A stretch of 19,278 nt of DNA from JAZDOT01 sp043798355 (lineage in GTDB: Bacteria > Patescibacteriota > Gracilibacteria > Peribacterales > Peribacteraceae). The notes under the pieces are model-generated. The model saw nothing but the letters and a program-made list of their open reading frames with translations, was not told the DNA's origin and searched no databases. The translations under genes were made by a program, and so were the position numbers. The first letter of the stretch is position 1. Every line of letters starts with the position of its first letter. Below are positions 18,934-19,278 of the stretch, one piece after another. Location of the stretch: assembly GCA_043798355.1 (NCBI GenBank), contig JAZDOT010000044.1:1-19278 (forward strand), in the 5' to 3' direction.

Positions 18934-19278
18934 ATGCGTTGCCGATCTCCTTCTTCGCGCTCCCTCTCCTTCGAACCACTCGAAGAGAAGCGCCTCCTTT
19001 CCACATTCACACCCGCAGATCCGGATACCCCCGACCTCTCTTCCCCCGCGCTGCTCTCACTGGCAAGCCGTACCCAGCAAACAGTGGAAACTGTGACAGC
19101 GCGGTTGGACGGCCTTCTGGGAATAACCCTCTCCGCAGCCATTCAAACCGTCGCAGAAGCGCGATCCCTCTCCTTCGGAGAGGTACGAACTGCTGCGGAA
19201 TCGTGCATCGAGCGGATCGAGCGCGCTCTCGAACACGACACGGACGAGGAGAGCGCCCTTGCAATTGCCATACCCGCG
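18934..19278 (+). CDS. N-terminal part of a probable surface protein with an LEPR-XLL-like motif
   Basis: An ATG at 18934 opens a frame that runs 115 codons to the window edge without a stop, so the gene is cut by the window. The N-terminus is Arg/Ser-rich and then reads LSFEPLEEKRLLSTF (11-25). This matches the pattern LEPLExRxLLS known at the N-terminus of large exported proteins in Planctomycetes and other bacteria (LEPR-XLL type). The rest so far is a Pro/Asp/Ser linker and a helix pair (41-70, 73-113) without a recognised domain. There is no classical hydrophobic signal peptide. A pyrimidine-rich stretch precedes the start, with no Shine-Dalgarno. The full length and anchoring cannot be seen. 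Confidence 0.68.
   Translation, partial: MRCRSPSSRSLSFEPLEEKRLLSTFTPADPDTPDLSSPALLSLASRTQQTVETVTARLDGLLGITLSAAIQTVAEARSLSFGEVRTAAESCIERIERALEHDTDEESALAIAIPA

Noticed and set aside
17454..19142. A 562-codon minus-strand frame antisense to the helical-protein gene
   Set aside because: The plus strand has better coding texture (charged helices, a promoter in the right place). The antisense product is a mix of Ser, Arg, Cys and Phe without domains, as expected from a GC-rich shadow frame.
1..19278. CRISPR array, IS transposase, integrase or tRNA attachment site
   Set aside because: No regularly spaced direct repeats, no transposase or recombinase motifs and no tRNA genes were found on either strand.

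Overview
The window reads as a chromosomal piece of a Candidate Phyla Radiation (Patescibacteria) bacterium, most likely a Peregrinibacteria/Peribacteria-type genome. This is an inference from gene content: serine-linker S-layer (SLH) proteins, a DUF5671 membrane protein, an LEPR-XLL-type N-terminus, many small orphan genes and almost no Shine-Dalgarno sequences. TGA is used as a normal stop, so the genome does not follow the TGA-recoding Gracilibacteria/Absconditabacteria code. No rRNA, tRNA, CRISPR array, prophage or classical insertion sequence is visible.

Layout. Positions 137-1949 (minus) hold a CDP-alcohol phosphatidyltransferase, a structured RNA-like intergenic block with two interleaved inverted repeats (734-810), a probable BECR-fold nuclease-like protein and a small lipoprotein. 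Positions 2126-7099 are a cell-surface locus with two large SLH proteins. One (minus) has three six-cysteine repeats and a C-terminal SLH anchor; the other (plus) has N-terminal SLH domains and CARDB-like repeats. Between them lies a compact minus-strand run of a nucleotidyltransferase, a 53-residue protein and perhaps a third small ORF, each overlapping the next by ATGA. Positions 7209-8373 hold a gene remnant, a cysteine-containing protein of unknown function and a small zinc-finger-like protein. Positions 8487-11480 carry a DEAD-box RNA helicase, an inverted pair of GC-rich hairpin repeats, a HAD hydrolase, a Phd/YefM-RelE/ParE toxin-antitoxin pair and a tiny lipoprotein.

Positions 11597-16318 are a membrane and energy section: a divergent Nramp-family transporter, a DUF5671 protein transcribed the other way and a K+-independent-type membrane pyrophosphatase (hppA). 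Positions 16329-16863 form a 535-bp unit with a DUF559 endonuclease-like gene between inverted hairpin repeats that share a 15-bp outer end. Positions 16916-18737 encode a roughly 606-residue helical protein broken by one frameshift at an A5 run. The window closes inside a gene with an LEPR-XLL-like N-terminus.

A recurring signal ties the region together. Eight genes have a -10 hexamer, often within GCTACAnT, ending 6-10 nt before the start codon. This suggests leaderless transcription and was used here to choose several starts. The most unusual items are the nuclease/structured-RNA block, the DUF559 repeat cassette, the six-cysteine repeats, the ATGA-coupled nucleotidyltransferase module and the leaderless promoter pattern. 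All calls come from reading the sequence; no database search was run.
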